Source: Streptomyces sp. NBC_01298 (GTDB lineage Bacteria > Actinomycetota > Actinomycetes > Streptomycetales > Streptomycetaceae). From it: DNA of 64,000 nucleotides. Positions 56,026 to 64,000 of this stretch are shown here, in pieces. Numbering within the stretch: position 1 is the first letter of the stretch; each line of letters opens with the position of its first letter. Made by a program: the position numbers and the translations under genes. The notes beneath the pieces were generated by a model. The model ran no database searches, had not been told where the DNA came from, and saw only the letters and a list, made by a program, of their open reading frames with translations. The DNA is taken from contig NZ_CP108414.1 of the NCBI RefSeq assembly GCF_035978755.1, positions 8,928,001 through 8,992,000 of the forward strand, given 5' to 3'.

Positions 56026-56637
56026 ATGGCTAAGATAATGAGGACTTTAGCCATCGGGGCTGCCCTGATTGCGCTGACAGCTGGATGCGATTCCGGTAAA
56101 TCGCCTGACGGGAACTCTACTCCGAGCGGAGAACGCAACACTCCACTGACCGAGTTGAATTCGATTTCGGTGGATGACGATCCGCTAGGCGATCTGAAGG
56201 ATCACCCTCATATCCTGTCTGAGGTTCAGTACGGAGACGTCCGTCTCATCGCCTACGCGACCAGCGACTCCTGCGGAATCGTCGCCACCCCGAAAAGCGA
56301 CCCCCAGCACAGTGATATCCACCTCGTGTCGAAGTGGCCCTCACAGGGGCAGGGAACGGCCCCCTACCCGGCTGGCCCCTACAACAGCGCTTCGGGCAAC
56401 GGCAGCGCGAAGGCCTGGGCCTCCCTGCTCTGCAGCAAGGACGCGATGGTGATCGAGTACGCCCTGGACTCGGCCAGTAGCAGCCCCGCAGAGATCCGCG
56501 GAGAAGCTACCGCCACGCCAGTGCCTGACAATCGGGCAGTCTCACGGATCATCATCGGAGATCCCGCGACCCGGCTGCAGATCCAGCACCAAGCCGACAA
56601 AACGGGGATCAACACCCCCAGTACCGGGCCGCGCTAG
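56026..56637 (+). CDS. Putative lipoprotein of low GC content
   Basis: The 203-aa protein starts at ATG 56026 behind AAGGGTGG. The signal ends in lipobox LTAGC (MRTLAIGAALIALTAGCDSG). The mature part (LSEVQYGDVRLIAYATSDSC, GIVATPKSDPQHSDIHLV, AWASLLCSKDAMVIEYALDS) has two further cysteines. The first 200 bases use A/T-ending codons much more than the neighbours, suggesting transfer. Family unknown. Confidence 0.7.
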   Translation: MAKIMRTLAIGAALIALTAGCDSGKSPDGNSTPSGERNTPLTELNSISVDDDPLGDLKDHPHILSEVQYGDVRLIAYATSDSCGIVATPKSDPQHSDIHLVSKWPSQGQGTAPYPAGPYNSASGNGSAKAWASLLCSKDAMVIEYALDSASSSPAEIRGEATATPVPDNRAVSRIIIGDPATRLQIQHQADKTGINTPSTGPR

Positions 56638-56694
56638 AAGAGGCCATCGCCTCGATAGCTGACACCGGGGCACGTGAGGCGGCCTAAGGACGGA

Positions 56695-56893
56695 GTACTA
56701 CGGCCTGGCCATCGCGAAGATGCGGGCCGAGGGCCGCGCGGTCGACGACGAGCTCCTCGCGGACATCTCCCCGGCCCGCAGCGAGAACGTGAACTTCTTC
56801 GGCACCATCAACGTCGAGGTCGACACCGAGCTCGCCAAGCTCGACCCGGCCGGCTATCTGCCGCTGCGGCCCCGCCGACCGGACCGGCCCTGA
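56695..56893 (+). mobile_element. Probable Tn3-family transposase C-terminal fragment
   Basis: The frame reads EYYGLAIAKMRAEGRAVDDE and LLADISPARSENVNFFGTIN, then ELAKLDPAGYLPLRP and TGA. The ISPAxxENVNFFG motif matches my memory of the end of streptomycete Tn3-type transposases. Everything upstream is missing. The following 248 bp to 57141 has no gene. Confidence 0.5.
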
Positions 56894-57141
56894 AGCCATG
56901 GCCGATGTCGGGGTGCCGGGGCCGCCGAGAAGGAGAACCCGACGACCCGTCACCGAGGATCGAGATCAGAAGTTTGTGACTCCGGCGATCTGCCAGGGTG
57001 CTCCGACGCGGGTGGGGCTGCCGCCCTCCTCAACCACGCTCTGCAGTCCGGCGAAGCGGTTGCCGGACACGCGCGGTGATCAGCCGCTTGAACCGCGGAC
57101 ACGCGTGGCGGCTTTTGGGTTCACCTTGGCTGGCCCCCCAT

Positions 57142-58026
57142 TCAGCGGGCGGCCCGGTCTGCAGCTTCTCGGGTGATGTCGGCGTAGAGGCGGAAGAGGA
57201 CCGGGCGGGCTTCGCCGCCGTCTCGTTCGTGCAGGGCCGCCCAGCACCGGGCGATGAGCTCCCGGGCCTGGGTGCCGGGCCAGGGCTGGGGCAGGAGCTG
57301 AGGCGGCAACAGCGGGTCGGGCTCCATGGCGCGGGTGAGTTCGGCGGCAAGCTCGACCGCGATGGTGAGCAGTGCGGACGCGGGGAGTCCGGCAGGGCCG
57401 GTGAGCCGGGCGAGGCGGGGCCGGGCGATGCGGCTGAGGCGGTGGTAGCGGTCGGCGATCTCCGGCAGGGACCACAGCCGGCGGGCGAGTTCGACAGGCT
57501 CTTGGGTGTCGCCCCTGCGCAGGTCGGTCGTGGTGAGGAGGGTGAGCGCACTCTGGGCGCCGAGGCGTTGGGCCGCCTCTTCCACGTACGGTTCCCAGGC
57601 GTTGGCGCAGGCGTACAGTCCGCCCTGGAGCGGGGCGCCGCCGAGGTGGACGAGGGTTTCACGCAGGGCGTCCCGGGCCGTGCGCGCCGATTCGGGCACC
57701 GCGAAGGCGGCCAGGTGCCAGACACCGTCCCAGGGCGCGAGTCCGGCGTCCTGCCGGAACGCGTGCCGGAGGAAGTCCGCGTTGGGAGCCAGGGCCCGCG
57801 TGGTGTCCTCGGTCGCGTACAGCTGCGCCTTGCGGCCACGGCCCTCGTGGGTGAAGCGGCCCTCGGCCACGAGGCGTTTGACGCACAGCCGCACCTGCTG
57901 GTCGCTCATGCCCAGGGTGTTGGCGACGGTGTAGAGCTCGTCCGCGCCGACGGTGCCGTCCTCGCGGATCAGCGCGTGGACGAGCATGCGGGTGGGGACC
58001 TCGACGTGGTCCGCCTCGGTGCTCAC
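57142..58026 (-). CDS. PaaX-family transcriptional regulator
   Basis: The 294-aa protein starts at GTG 58026, overlapping the GNAT stop by GTGA. It has the winged-helix N-terminus (VHALIREDGTVGADELYTVA, MSDQQVRLCVKRLVAEGRF), the middle domain (PWDGVWHLAAFAVPESARTA) and the C-terminal PaaX domain (RCWAALHERDGGEARPVLFR). PaaX regulators repress aromatic-acid catabolism in response to CoA thioesters. No such catabolic genes are visible here. Confidence 0.85.
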   Translation of the reverse strand: MSTEADHVEVPTRMLVHALIREDGTVGADELYTVANTLGMSDQQVRLCVKRLVAEGRFTHEGRGRKAQLYATEDTTRALAPNADFLRHAFRQDAGLAPWDGVWHLAAFAVPESARTARDALRETLVHLGGAPLQGGLYACANAWEPYVEEAAQRLGAQSALTLLTTTDLRRGDTQEPVELARRLWSLPEIADRYHRLSRIARPRLARLTGPAGLPASALLTIAVELAAELTRAMEPDPLLPPQLLPQPWPGTQARELIARCWAALHERDGGEARPVLFRLYADITREAADRAAR

Positions 58027-58658
58027 AGTTCTTTCGCCCCTCTCGTTGCGACGGCGCGACGCATGGTGGTCACCGCGCCGAACCCCAGTAGCCCGCGCAG
58101 GTAGGGCATGTGCTCGGTCCTTACGGCCGTGAAGCCGCGCCGCTCGTACAGTGCCCTGGCGCGCGGATTGGTGTCGATCACATCCAGTCTGATCTCCCGG
58201 CAGTGCTGCTCCGCCGCGACGGCGGCCACTTCCTCGATGAGCAGGCTCCCGACGCCACGCCCGCGCATGCCCGGGTCCACGGCGATGCCGTCCATGACGA
58301 GCTGTCCGGGGGCCGGATGGCGTTCGAACAGGGCGAGAAGCAGGAGCCGGGGCAGCCCCCGCAGGTGTCCGTACGCGCGCAGCACGGCGGAGGCAGATCC
58401 CCCGGTGAGGGCACGGCCACCGAGCTGGTAGCCGGCGAGGCCGACGAGCTGCCCGTCGAGGAGTGCGCACACCGCGCGATCAGCGTTCAGGTGGGCGGCG
58501 ATGAAGGGCACCGCCTTGTCCGGCGGGTTCAGCGCGGGGCCGAGTTTCCGGCCGAAAGCCTCCCAGTACAGCTCGGCCGCCCGCCGCTCGGCGCCGGCCG
58601 GAAGGCCCCGCCGGACCGTCAGCGGTCCAGTACCGGCGCCTGCCGTGTCCAGTCCCAT
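58023..58658 (-). CDS. GNAT-family N-acetyltransferase
   Basis: The 211-aa protein starts at ATG 58658 behind AGAGGG. The acetyl-CoA site is VDPGMRGRGVGSLLIEEVAAVA, and EIRLDVIDTNPRARALYERRGF is the usual C-terminal motif. It is translated just ahead of the PaaX regulator and divergent from an alpha/beta hydrolase. Substrate unknown. Confidence 0.92.
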   Translation of the reverse strand: MGLDTAGAGTGPLTVRRGLPAGAERRAAELYWEAFGRKLGPALNPPDKAVPFIAAHLNADRAVCALLDGQLVGLAGYQLGGRALTGGSASAVLRAYGHLRGLPRLLLLALFERHPAPGQLVMDGIAVDPGMRGRGVGSLLIEEVAAVAAEQHCREIRLDVIDTNPRARALYERRGFTAVRTEHMPYLRGLLGFGAVTTMRRAVATRGAKEL

Positions 58659-58696
58659 GCCGTGCCCTCTTCTCCTCCACTGCAACGCGGAACTCA

Positions 58697-58738
58697 AAAC
58701 TATCATTCCTATGACGATCGTGCTCGCAGTGATAGTTT
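58697..58738. promoter_or_regulatory. Operator-like inverted repeat between GNAT and hydrolase genes
   Basis: AAACTATCA (58697-58705) and TGATAGTTT (58730-58738) are perfect 9-bp inverted repeats 24 nt apart, in an AT-rich spot of the divergent promoter. A site for the PaaX regulator is plausible. Confidence 0.55.
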
Positions 58739-58774
58739 CCAGACTGGTTCACCGAACAGAGGCGGTCCGATCCC

Positions 58775-59839
58775 ATGCATCCGAAGATCCAGCCCCGACG
58801 GCGCGGGCTCCGCATAGCCGTGTGGTCACTCGTCACGGCCCTGTTCGTGGCGGCCGGTCTCGGCGGTGTCGTGCTGTGGCAGAACTCCTACGCCATGGAC
58901 GAGCAGCGGGTATCGATCCGTCATGGCGGCCACACCCTCAACGGGGTACTGGCCACCCCCAAGGACAGCCGAAAACGCCACGGCCTGGTCGTGTACGTCC
59001 ACGGCGACGGCCCCGTCGACGCCACCCATGACGACGGGTACAAGCCCCTGTGGGAAGCGAACGCAAAGGCCGGCTACGCCTCACTGTCCTGGGACAAGCC
59101 CGGCGTCGCGGGCGCGCCCGGGAACTGGCTCGGTCAGTCCATGGACGACCGGGCCGACGAGGCGGCCGCCGCCATCGCCTGGGCGCGCGCCCGCCCGGAC
59201 ATCGACGGTGACCGAATCGGCCTCTGGGGCGTCAGCCAGGCGGGCTGGGTCCTGCCGAAGATCGCCGCCAAGACGCCCGTCAGCTTCGTCATCGCCGTCT
59301 CGCCCGCGATCAACTGGCTCCAGCAGGGCCGCTACAACCTCCTCGCCGAGCTGCGCGCCGACGGCGCGTCAGCAGCCCGTACCGACGCGGCGATCGCCCG
59401 GAGTGACACCACCCGACGGCTGCTGGAACGCCGCGCGGCCTTCGAGGAGTACGTCAAGGCCATGGGTGGCGACGCGGAGGGCATGACCGCCGACCGCTGG
59501 GGCTTCATCTCCAAGAACTACACCGCGGACGCCACGCAAGACCTTCGCGCCCTGCGCGGCGTACCGGTGCTGCTGGCCCTCGCGGGTCATGACATCAACG
59601 TGGACATCGCCGACACGGAGCGCGTCTACCGCGAGGTGCTGGACACGGGCGGTGCATTGACGGCCGAGCGCTACCCGGACGCGACCCATTCATTGCTCAA
59701 GCAGTCCGTCGAGCAGTCGGACCTCAAGCTCACGCTCACCGCGCTCTTCTCGCCCCGCTCGCTCTTCGCGGACGGATTCCTGGACGGCCAACGACGGTTC
59801 CTCAAGGATCTCGACCGAGGCGGCAAGGCCACTCCGTGA
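58775..59839 (+). CDS. Membrane-anchored or secreted alpha/beta hydrolase
   Basis: The 354-aa protein from ATG 58775 has an N-terminal hydrophobic segment (VWSLVTALFVAAGLGGVVLW). A serine hydrolase domain follows, with YVHGDGPVDATHDDGYKPLW, nucleophile in GLWGVSQAGWVLP, aspartate in LALAGHDINVD and histidine in YPDATHSLLK. It resembles the dienelactone hydrolase/S9-like group. No ribosome site is clear. Confidence 0.87.
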   Translation: MHPKIQPRRRGLRIAVWSLVTALFVAAGLGGVVLWQNSYAMDEQRVSIRHGGHTLNGVLATPKDSRKRHGLVVYVHGDGPVDATHDDGYKPLWEANAKAGYASLSWDKPGVAGAPGNWLGQSMDDRADEAAAAIAWARARPDIDGDRIGLWGVSQAGWVLPKIAAKTPVSFVIAVSPAINWLQQGRYNLLAELRADGASAARTDAAIARSDTTRRLLERRAAFEEYVKAMGGDAEGMTADRWGFISKNYTADATQDLRALRGVPVLLALAGHDINVDIADTERVYREVLDTGGALTAERYPDATHSLLKQSVEQSDLKLTLTALFSPRSLFADGFLDGQRRFLKDLDRGGKATP

Positions 59840-60029
59840 CAGTCGGGAGAAGTCCGCGCCGGCCCGGAGGCGCCCTCCCCAGCCCTCCGCCCCGCTGGAC
59901 GTGGAACGGCTGCCGCCGAGCTCTCCCTCGCCCACCCAGCTCCTCGACGGCCTTGACGGCCTCGACCAGCGTTCCCAGTCTGCGAAGCCTGCCGCTCCGG
60001 CGTTCGGGCCGAACCGCTAATTTGGTCCG

Positions 60030-60959
60030 ATGGAACACGATGTCGCCGCAGGGCTGGTCGAGGAGTGGCTGGCGGGGCCGAACTCCGAGGCCAGCGGCCA
60101 CTTCAGCTACCAGGCCATCGAGCACTACCGGCCGGCCGTCCTGCACTGGCTCACCACCGGCCGCGGCACCGGCGACGGGAGCCCGGACCCCGAGGTCCAC
60201 CTCCGGCCGACCCCGGCGGCCCTGCAGGACTGGGCCGTCGGCTATGCCGGCGCCGCCCGCTCACGCGACGCCGCCTGCGGGGCCGTAGGGTCCTTCTACC
60301 GCTGGCTCGAAACCCCGGCGGGCGCGGGCGGACCGGGCCTCGTGCCGGCCGGGACCGCCAAGTCGCTCCAGTTCCAGCGCGGCGGGAACTTCGCCGCCGG
60401 GCTGCCCGGCCGCGAGCTGTGGACCCCCGACCAGTGCCGCTGGCTCGCCCAGGCCGCCGACCGCTACCAGGGCACCCGGCGCGAGGGCCCGCACCGCGCC
60501 CGGGCCCTCGTCTACCTCTGCCTCAACCACTACCTCTGGGGCCGGAGCTCGGAGGCCGACGTTCTACGGCCCGGCCAGATCGCCGCGATGCGGCTGAGCG
60601 GCCGCCACCAGGAACAGCACCGCACCACCTGGGACGTCCCCCAGAAGAACGCCGCCAGCGACGCCACCCACCTACAGCCCGTCCACCACGACGCCGTCCG
60701 CGCCATCGACGAGTACCTGCCCCACCGCGCGGCCGCCCTCCCCGACACCGGCCACCTCTTCACGACCGTCAACGGCCGCCCCCTCGAACCCCAGTCCCTG
60801 CTGCGGATCCTGCGCACCGTGGCCGCCACCCACCCGGACCTGGGAGAGACCGCCCGCACCCTGTCCGCCGACGCGGTCACGCACTCGCCGGCGGACCCTG
60901 CCCGCCCCGCGGCGGGTTCGTCCGGGGACGGCCCGAACACCGGAGGCACCCGTGCATGA
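60030..60959 (+). CDS. Degenerate tyrosine-recombinase-like protein
   Basis: The 309-aa protein has an N-terminal region like a core-binding domain and a second half with recombinase-like spacing: ARALVYLCLNHYLWGRSSEA, TTWDVPQKNAASDATH and LFTTVNGRPLEPQSLLRILR. The HxxR and C-terminal tyrosine motifs are not found; the end is Pro/Ala-rich. It overlaps the next gene by 8 bases. It is probably an inactive or repurposed recombinase; the family call is uncertain. Confidence 0.45.
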   Translation: MEHDVAAGLVEEWLAGPNSEASGHFSYQAIEHYRPAVLHWLTTGRGTGDGSPDPEVHLRPTPAALQDWAVGYAGAARSRDAACGAVGSFYRWLETPAGAGGPGLVPAGTAKSLQFQRGGNFAAGLPGRELWTPDQCRWLAQAADRYQGTRREGPHRARALVYLCLNHYLWGRSSEADVLRPGQIAAMRLSGRHQEQHRTTWDVPQKNAASDATHLQPVHHDAVRAIDEYLPHRAAALPDTGHLFTTVNGRPLEPQSLLRILRTVAATHPDLGETARTLSADAVTHSPADPARPAAGSSGDGPNTGGTRA

Positions 60960-61308
60960 AGACCTCATCGCCGCGCGGGCGAGGGAGTACGAGAGGGCGT
61001 ACGAGGAGCTCCTCGCCCTCGCCGACCGCCTCGATGTGCTCCGCCACCTACAGGAGGGGGTCGAGCCACGCGCCGGCGCGGCCCTGCACGCGGTCCGGTT
61101 CGCCGCCTCCATCCTGCGGGCCACCGATCCGGACACCCCTGTGCCCGGCTTTCGTCAGGACACCGGACGCCTGCTCGCACTGGCCGCCAACTGGCGCGAG
61201 GCGGTATTCGAGATCGGCGAGTTCGCCCTGCCGGACACGGAACCCGCTGAGCCTCCGGCCGTTGCCCCGCCCCTGCGCCTCGTCACCGATCCGAGTACGC
61301 CGTCGTAA
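60952..61308 (+). CDS. Small helical hypothetical protein
   Basis: The 118-aa protein starts at GTG 60952 behind GGAGG, inside the end of the upstream gene. It is almost all helical (IAARAREYERAYEELLALAD, ALHAVRFAASILRATDPDTP). Translational coupling suggests it works with the recombinase-like protein. Family unknown. Confidence 0.6.
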   Translation: MHEDLIAARAREYERAYEELLALADRLDVLRHLQEGVEPRAGAALHAVRFAASILRATDPDTPVPGFRQDTGRLLALAANWREAVFEIGEFALPDTEPAEPPAVAPPLRLVTDPSTPS

Positions 61309-61377
61309 AACGCCGCGCTGAAACCGGGAGGGTGCCCTGGCCGCCTCGCTCCGGCACCCGCCCGCCCCGCGCGGTCT

Positions 61378-62277
61378 TCAGAGCACCCGCGCCTTCGCGA
61401 TGCGTTCCGCGACCACCGGCTTGTCGAGGTAGCGGCGGACGTCGTGGGCATTCAGCGTGCCGTTGTCCACCTTCACGTCCGTGACCCCGGCCGCGAGGTG
61501 GGACAGACCCCCGCGCCTGCTCACCAGGTCGTTCCCCGCGTAAAGGTTCGTCCACTCCACCCCGTCCGGAACGGCCAGCGGGGCACCGCCCGTGTGGACG
61601 CCCTTCCTGACGGCCAGCCAGCCCAGCGGGGACCCGCAGGTGATCAAGGAGGTCATTGCCGGGCCGCTCCCGTCCGTGGCGGCCGGGACCTCGCCGCGGC
61701 TCAGCATGTCGTAGAACACGACGCTGCCCAGGGAGTGCGCGATGACCATACGGGCGCCCGTGGCCGTCAGTGCGGCTCGGATCTCGGCGCGTACGGCGGC
61801 CCCCGTCTCCTCCTGACGCAAGTAGCCGTGCGCCTCGCGCACCAGCCACAGCAGACGGTCGGTCACCCCCCTGCCGGCCACTCGGTCCACGGCGCGGGCG
61901 CGCCTGAGGATCCGGGGCGTGAGCCGGCCCTCTCCCGGGCCCAGCGTCTGGCCGGCCATGGGGGAGTCGTCCTCCTCGGCCACGGCCGACGGGGCGTACG
62001 CGGCCAGGGACCGGAGGATGAACTCCTCTTCCTCCTCGCCGACGGGTGTGTCCTCGTCCGGACCGGCGGTGTCCGGGCCCAACCGCATGTGCCGGGTCAT
62101 CGTCTGCGGGTAGACGCCCTGGTACGAAGGGACGGTGAGCCTGACCGGGCCCGCCGTCGCGGCATGCCCCGAGTCGGCCAGCCCTTCGTCCACCGGTACC
62201 TGCCAAGTGCGGCTCAGGGTGGCTGTCGTGGCCGACTTGCCCTGCTTGATGCCGTGCACGCCGACGATCTGCAGCAT
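61378..62277 (-). CDS. Lipase-like alpha/beta hydrolase
   Basis: The 299-aa protein starts at ATG 62277 with GGGGGAAG eight bases upstream (GTG 62283 is too close to that site). IVGVHGIKQGK resembles an oxyanion-hole segment and GARMVIAHSLGSVVFYDML holds the nucleophile serine; NAHDVRRYLD near the end may give the histidine. An acidic stretch (PVGEEEEEF) lies in the middle. It is divergent from a caspase-STAND gene and may be an effector or target-processing enzyme in the same system. Confidence 0.8.
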   Translation of the reverse strand: MLQIVGVHGIKQGKSATTATLSRTWQVPVDEGLADSGHAATAGPVRLTVPSYQGVYPQTMTRHMRLGPDTAGPDEDTPVGEEEEEFILRSLAAYAPSAVAEEDDSPMAGQTLGPGEGRLTPRILRRARAVDRVAGRGVTDRLLWLVREAHGYLRQEETGAAVRAEIRAALTATGARMVIAHSLGSVVFYDMLSRGEVPAATDGSGPAMTSLITCGSPLGWLAVRKGVHTGGAPLAVPDGVEWTNLYAGNDLVSRRGGLSHLAAGVTDVKVDNGTLNAHDVRRYLDKPVVAERIAKARVL

Positions 62278-62450
62278 CTTCACGCTTCCCCCGTTGCGCC
62301 GTTGAGCCGTTCCGCCGGGCCCGTTCCGTCCGGCCCCGCCCCAGAGGCGATCGTATCCGCGGCAACCCTCCGGCCGCCGTCGCTGCCGCGGATAGGCTGG
62401 GGCAGCCGTGCGCCGCACCTCGCGCGCGGGCCAGGGGGAGAGCTGTGGGT

Positions 62451-64000
62451 ATGGAAGAGTTGGGCGGGAGCATCCGGCGGCGGCGGCTGATCGTGGTCGC
62501 GGTCGACGGTTACGAGGAGAGCCCCGTCGGGTTCGACGAGGCGATAGCCGCCCAGGTGGAGCGGATCACGGGCTGGCTCGCCGACCCGGAACTCGACGCG
62601 CAGCGCCGCTTCGAGGTGAGCCGTGCGCCCTCGGTGCGTTCGGCGGCAGAGTTGCGCGAGTTCCTGCGCAAGGAGGACCTCGCCGCGGCAAGCTACCGCG
62701 ACGCCGTCGTCGTCTACATCACCGGTCACGGCATGCAGCGCGGCGCGGCGCACCGCCATTTCCTCATGCTCCCCGAGACCAAACCCAATCGTCTGTTCGC
62801 CACGGCCTTCCCCACGAGCGAGCTCATCACGGAGGTTCTGGACAGCCACTCCGAGCACGTGCTGGTGCTCGTGGACTCGTGCTTCTCCGGCATCCTCGAC
62901 GCCGAGCTGACCGGCCTGCTCCTCGCCCTGTCCGAGGAGCGTCGGAACCTCACCGGTGCGGCCGTCGTCACAGCCGGCGACTACGACGAGCAGCCCCTGG
63001 TCGGCTCGTTCACCGAGCGGGTGGCCCTGGCCTGCGCCCGCATGCGGGACGAGGCTGCCGGATTTACCGCATCGCACTTGTCGTTCGCGGAGTGGGCGAA
63101 GCTCCTGGACGACGTCGGACGCGACGCGCACGGCATCGAGAAGGACCTCGTCGACGCCGAGTGGGTCGTCCCGAGGAAGTTCCGGCACGGCCCAAGCGCC
63201 TGTCTGCCCAATCCCCGTTACCGGGCGCCCGTCAGCACGGTCGCTCCCGCTCTGCGGCAACTGGCCCTGCCCTCGATGGCGGATGTACCCGCCGAAGCAG
63301 ACGCAGCCGACACAGACACAGGCACAGATGCAGCGCTGACCGATCTTCCGATCCCGGGATCCCTGGACGATTTCTGGATCGACCGCGCCTCGGGACGCGC
63401 CGCCGACGACGACATGGGCTGGTACTTCAGCGGCCGGACCGCACAGATGACCCGCCTGACCGGCTTCCTACGAGGCTCCGAGGAAGCTCTCGTGGTCACG
63501 GGTGCCGCCGGCTCCGGGAAGTCCGCGCTGCTGGCCCGTCTGGTCACCCTCTCCGACCCGGGGTTCGTCGCGGATCCGCGGAACGCGGCCGTGGTGGCGG
63601 ACACTCCCGCCGGACTGCGGCCGGAACCGGGGTCGGTCGACGTCGCCGTGCTGGCCCGCAACAAGCCCGCCCAGGTGATCGTCCGCGACCTGCTCAACGG
63701 CCTCGATACCCGGCTCGGTAGCCTCTTCAGCCCCGAGCACTGGGCCCCCGCCCCGTCGCTGCGCCAGGAAACGGCACCGCCCCTCCAGGCCCTGCTCCAG
63801 CGGGTGCTGGACCGGGCCACGGCCGCGGTGCGTCCCGTCGTCGTGGTCATCGACGCGCTGGACGAGGCCGACGACCCGCTCGCCGTCTTCAACGACGTGA
63901 TCCTGCCACTCGCCCGTCTGCGGGGCCCGGGCGGGGGCCGCCTGGTCCGTCTCCTCCTCGGCATCCGCAGCTCCCCTGACCTCGCCGACACAGCCGACGC
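62451..64000 (+). CDS. Caspase-STAND NTPase fusion, 3' end outside window
   Basis: The frame is open from ATG 62451 (GTG 62445 also possible) to the window end, at least 516 codons. The N-terminal peptidase C14 domain shows VVVAVDGYEESPVGFDEA, catalytic histidine H93 in VYITGHG and cysteine C144 in VLVLVDSCFSG. An Asp/Thr-rich linker leads to a STAND-type NTPase: Walker A VVTGAAGSGKSALLARLV near residue 350 and Walker B VVVIDALDEADD. Sensor repeats probably follow outside the window. Such fusions are proposed immunity or cell-death switches in bacteria. Confidence 0.88.
   Translation, partial: MEELGGSIRRRRLIVVAVDGYEESPVGFDEAIAAQVERITGWLADPELDAQRRFEVSRAPSVRSAAELREFLRKEDLAAASYRDAVVVYITGHGMQRGAAHRHFLMLPETKPNRLFATAFPTSELITEVLDSHSEHVLVLVDSCFSGILDAELTGLLLALSEERRNLTGAAVVTAGDYDEQPLVGSFTERVALACARMRDEAAGFTASHLSFAEWAKLLDDVGRDAHGIEKDLVDAEWVVPRKFRHGPSACLPNPRYRAPVSTVAPALRQLALPSMADVPAEADAADTDTGTDAALTDLPIPGSLDDFWIDRASGRAADDDMGWYFSGRTAQMTRLTGFLRGSEEALVVTGAAGSGKSALLARLVTLSDPGFVADPRNAAVVADTPAGLRPEPGSVDVAVLARNKPAQVIVRDLLNGLDTRLGSLFSPEHWAPAPSLRQETAPPLQALLQRVLDRATAAVRPVVVVIDALDEADDPLAVFNDVILPLARLRGPGGGRLVRLLLGIRSSPDLADTAD

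Noticed and set aside
60030..60959. An integrative element with attachment site
   Set aside because: The recombinase-like gene lacks catalytic motifs, and no tRNA or direct-repeat attachment site is visible nearby.
62408..63721. A 437-codon plus-strand frame at the right edge
   Set aside because: It is a shadow; the frame from 62451 encodes caspase and P-loop motifs without a stop.

Overview
The window is chromosomal DNA from a high-GC actinomycete, almost certainly a Streptomyces or close relative. The signs are strongly GC-biased third codon positions, frequent GTG and TTG starts, a WhiB-like protein, LacI-family regulators on palindromic AGCGCT operators, secreted glycoside hydrolases with CBM2 and CBM13 modules, and many 4-base ATGA or GTGA gene overlaps. 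Assignments come from reading the sequence and recalled family motifs; no database search was possible.

Positions 1-24700 form a plant cell-wall polysaccharide island. In order it holds aldose 1-epimerase, a LacI regulator, AraD, a GH9 cellulase, a GH10 xylanase, two GH6 cellulases, a CebR-like LacI regulator, a GH127 beta-L-arabinofuranosidase, GH43 and GH3 enzymes, a third LacI regulator, a three-gene sugar ABC importer and a GH62 arabinofuranosidase. Three operator types can be seen: TGTTAGCGCTMACA-like sites next to the arabinose genes, TGGRAGCGCTYCCA sites at cellulase genes, and CGAAAC/GTTTCG sites at the xylanase and sugar-importer promoters. Each type sits beside one of the three LacI genes, which suggests three parallel regulons. 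A 160-bp MITE-like hairpin separates the third regulator from GH3.

Positions 24700-29200 carry mixed core-like genes: a WhiB-like protein, a flavin-reductase fold protein, small membrane proteins, a fatty acid desaturase, a VOC protein and a PRC-barrel protein. Positions 29300-37500 hold a coherent set: two different secreted cyanophycinases, a polar amino-acid ABC importer, an M20 peptidase and an RpiR regulator. This looks like a system for degrading extracellular cyanophycin, importing the beta-Asp-Arg dipeptides and cleaving them.

Positions 37500-47200 include a UBP zinc finger, a 2-oxoglutarate dioxygenase, a PPOX protein, a MecA-N-type penicillin-binding protein with a small secreted partner, and a NACHT NTPase with HEAT-like repeats preceded by a small partner gene. 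Positions 47200-57100 are a graveyard of transposase fragments (IS5, IS21, probably Tn3), truncated genes and frameshifted genes, with a few intact small genes between them.

Positions 57100-64000 hold a GNAT-PaaX pair, a secreted or anchored alpha/beta hydrolase, a degenerate recombinase-like gene with an overlapping partner, and at the right edge a lipase-like hydrolase divergent from a caspase-STAND NTPase that runs out of the window.
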